Source of the DNA: Desulfolutivibrio sulfodismutans DSM 3696
GTDB lineage: Bacteria > Desulfobacterota > Desulfovibrionia > Desulfovibrionales > Desulfovibrionaceae
Length of the DNA: 64,000 nt
Direction of reading: 5' to 3'
Assembly (NCBI RefSeq): GCF_013376455.1
Contig: NZ_CP045504.1
Location: forward strand, 2,501,001 to 2,565,000
Shown: piece after piece, positions 63,223-64,000 of the stretch
Layout: each line of letters begins with the position of its first letter
Position numbering within the stretch: the first letter of the stretch is position 1
The notes under the pieces: model-generated
Seen by the model: only the letters and a program-made list of their open reading frames with translations
Databases searched by the model: none
Told to the model about the DNA's origin: nothing
Translations under genes and position numbers: made by a program

Positions 63223-63507
63223 ATGAAAAGCCTTTGGCGCGGCAAGGCCGCCTGCATCATGCCCCTTGTGGCCGCGGCGACGTCCGCGGGCTGCAGCTCC
63301 ATTGGCCCTGGACGGATGGCCGTGCACAGCGGCGGCGTGAAGCCCCTGGACGCCTTTGCGGCCATCTCCTTCCACGGACACTGGTTCTGGGTTGATGGCT
63401 GCGATCTCTTGACCAAACGGGTGTTCTCCTTCCTCATGCTGGCCTTCACCCTGATGGAGGAGAAAGGCGACACCCAGCCACCCCAACTCACCATTCCAGT
63501 GCAATGA
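63223..63507 (+). CDS. Short lipoprotein, apparently an internally deleted family member
   Basis: The product has 94 residues with a lipobox TSAGC (cysteine about residue 23) followed by SSIGPGRM. The C-terminal half has HGHWFWVDGCDLLTKRV, then FSFLMLAFTL, and ends LTIPVQ. From memory, larger uncharacterised lipoproteins (about 350-400 residues) start after the lipobox with STIGP-type sequence and end with WFWIDDRDL...TIPAQ. Here the large middle part is absent. GAGGA lies before the ATG at 63223. The stop overlaps the next gene's ATG (ATGA), so it is still translated within an operon. Confidence 0.6.
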   Translation: MKSLWRGKAACIMPLVAAATSAGCSSIGPGRMAVHSGGVKPLDAFAAISFHGHWFWVDGCDLLTKRVFSFLMLAFTLMEEKGDTQPPQLTIPVQ

Positions 63508-64000
63508 CGAAACACGAAGGCAAAGACGTGGCCTCAGGGACGCCCGGAAAAGCCCAGGGCGTATCCGCCGCCGGACGGCTGGGACTCGCAGCGGCGGCCC
63601 TTCTTGTCGGCCTTTTGTCCGCCGCCCTGTCGGTCGGCGCGGCAGGAGACTTCGACGCAACCGTCAATCTGGAGAGCGGACGCCTCTCAGGCCGGATCGC
63701 GGGGGACATGCGGATATTCCTCGGCATCCCGTACGCGCAGCCCCCCACAGGCGATCTTCGCTGGAAAGCGCCAGGCCCGCCGCGCCCCTGGGAGGGCGTT
63801 CGCGACGCGACCGCGTTCGGCCCCGCCTGCGCCCAGACCGGACCGCTGGAGAACGGTTCCTCCGAGGATTGCCTTACCCTGAACGTATGGACTCCCCTTA
63901 GCGCGCGCAGCGAAAAACTGCCCGTGATGGTGTGGATACACGGCGGCGGGTTCACCTTCGGGGCGTCCTCCCAGCCCGAATACGAGGGGAGCGAACTGGC
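63504..64000 (+). CDS. Type-B carboxylesterase, partial (runs off the right edge)
   Basis: Only the first 165 residues are visible. A signal or anchor segment (about residues 24-46) is followed by the diagnostic blocks FLGIPYAQPPTGDLRW, SEDCLTLNVWTP and MVWIHGGGF. The catalytic serine lies beyond the window edge. Members hydrolyse carboxylic esters in the periplasm or outside the cell. The start overlaps the preceding lipoprotein gene by four bases, so the two are coupled. Confidence 0.9.
   Translation, partial: MTKHEGKDVASGTPGKAQGVSAAGRLGLAAAALLVGLLSAALSVGAAGDFDATVNLESGRLSGRIAGDMRIFLGIPYAQPPTGDLRWKAPGPPRPWEGVRDATAFGPACAQTGPLENGSSEDCLTLNVWTPLSARSEKLPVMVWIHGGGFTFGASSQPEYEGSEL

Overview
The window is GC-rich, densely coded DNA that looks like a chromosome segment of an anaerobic, sulfate-reducing bacterium of the Desulfovibrionaceae type. 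This is inferred from a seven-gene heterodisulfide-reductase-type electron-transfer operon (HdrA, MvhD, FrhB/FdhB-like, a giant HdrA, HdrC, HdrB, Usp), an unlinked FrhB-family flavoprotein, three sigma-54-dependent response regulators and many hybrid histidine kinases. No rRNA, tRNA or CRISPR array was seen, and the only mobile-element trace is a broken IS3-type transposase remnant.

Layout. 1-9.6 kb: two tandem B12-binding radical SAM genes, an LpxL-like acyltransferase, an acyl carrier protein, a secreted AT-richer orphan, a near-consensus Fur box, an AMP-forming acyl-CoA ligase and a complete SsuABC/TauABC-like ABC importer. This may be an iron-regulated lipid or small-molecule cluster. 9.8-17.9 kb: glycogen phosphorylase, a DUF3313-like lipoprotein, and an RND efflux permease with its adaptor. 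The permease 3' end is followed by two tandem 177-bp units carrying a diverged copy of the same tail. 18-23.6 kb: an orphan amino-acid-binding protein, an ion-transporter-superfamily permease, a DUF4105-like membrane protein and a lipase-like lipoprotein.

23.7-45.4 kb is signalling-rich. It holds a binding protein/hybrid kinase/receiver operon; an operon joining a partner-switching module (RsbU-, RsbW- and STAS-like) to two CheA-type proteins; an HDOD protein; an orphan sigma-54 activator; an rpe/hybrid kinase/HPt/mltB operon; and an NtrC-type regulator.

46.2-61.7 kb is the redox block. HdrA1-MvhD-FrhB-HdrA2-HdrC-HdrB-Usp are on the minus strand, and a soluble hybrid kinase, a sigma-54 activator and an FrhB-family protein diverge from it on the plus strand. 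HdrA2 is unusual: it fuses two HdrA-like flavin modules and carries a degenerate response-regulator-like domain inserted between a ferredoxin domain and the rest of the flavoprotein. The adjacent sigma-54 activator has GAFTTA instead of GAFTGA. The last 2 kb hold an exported alpha/beta hydrolase, an apparently internally deleted lipoprotein and the start of a type-B carboxylesterase.

The best candidates for something undescribed are the receiver-containing fused HdrA with its flanking two-component system, the Fur-linked radical SAM/ACP/acyltransferase/ligase/ABC cluster, and the triplicated RND tail.
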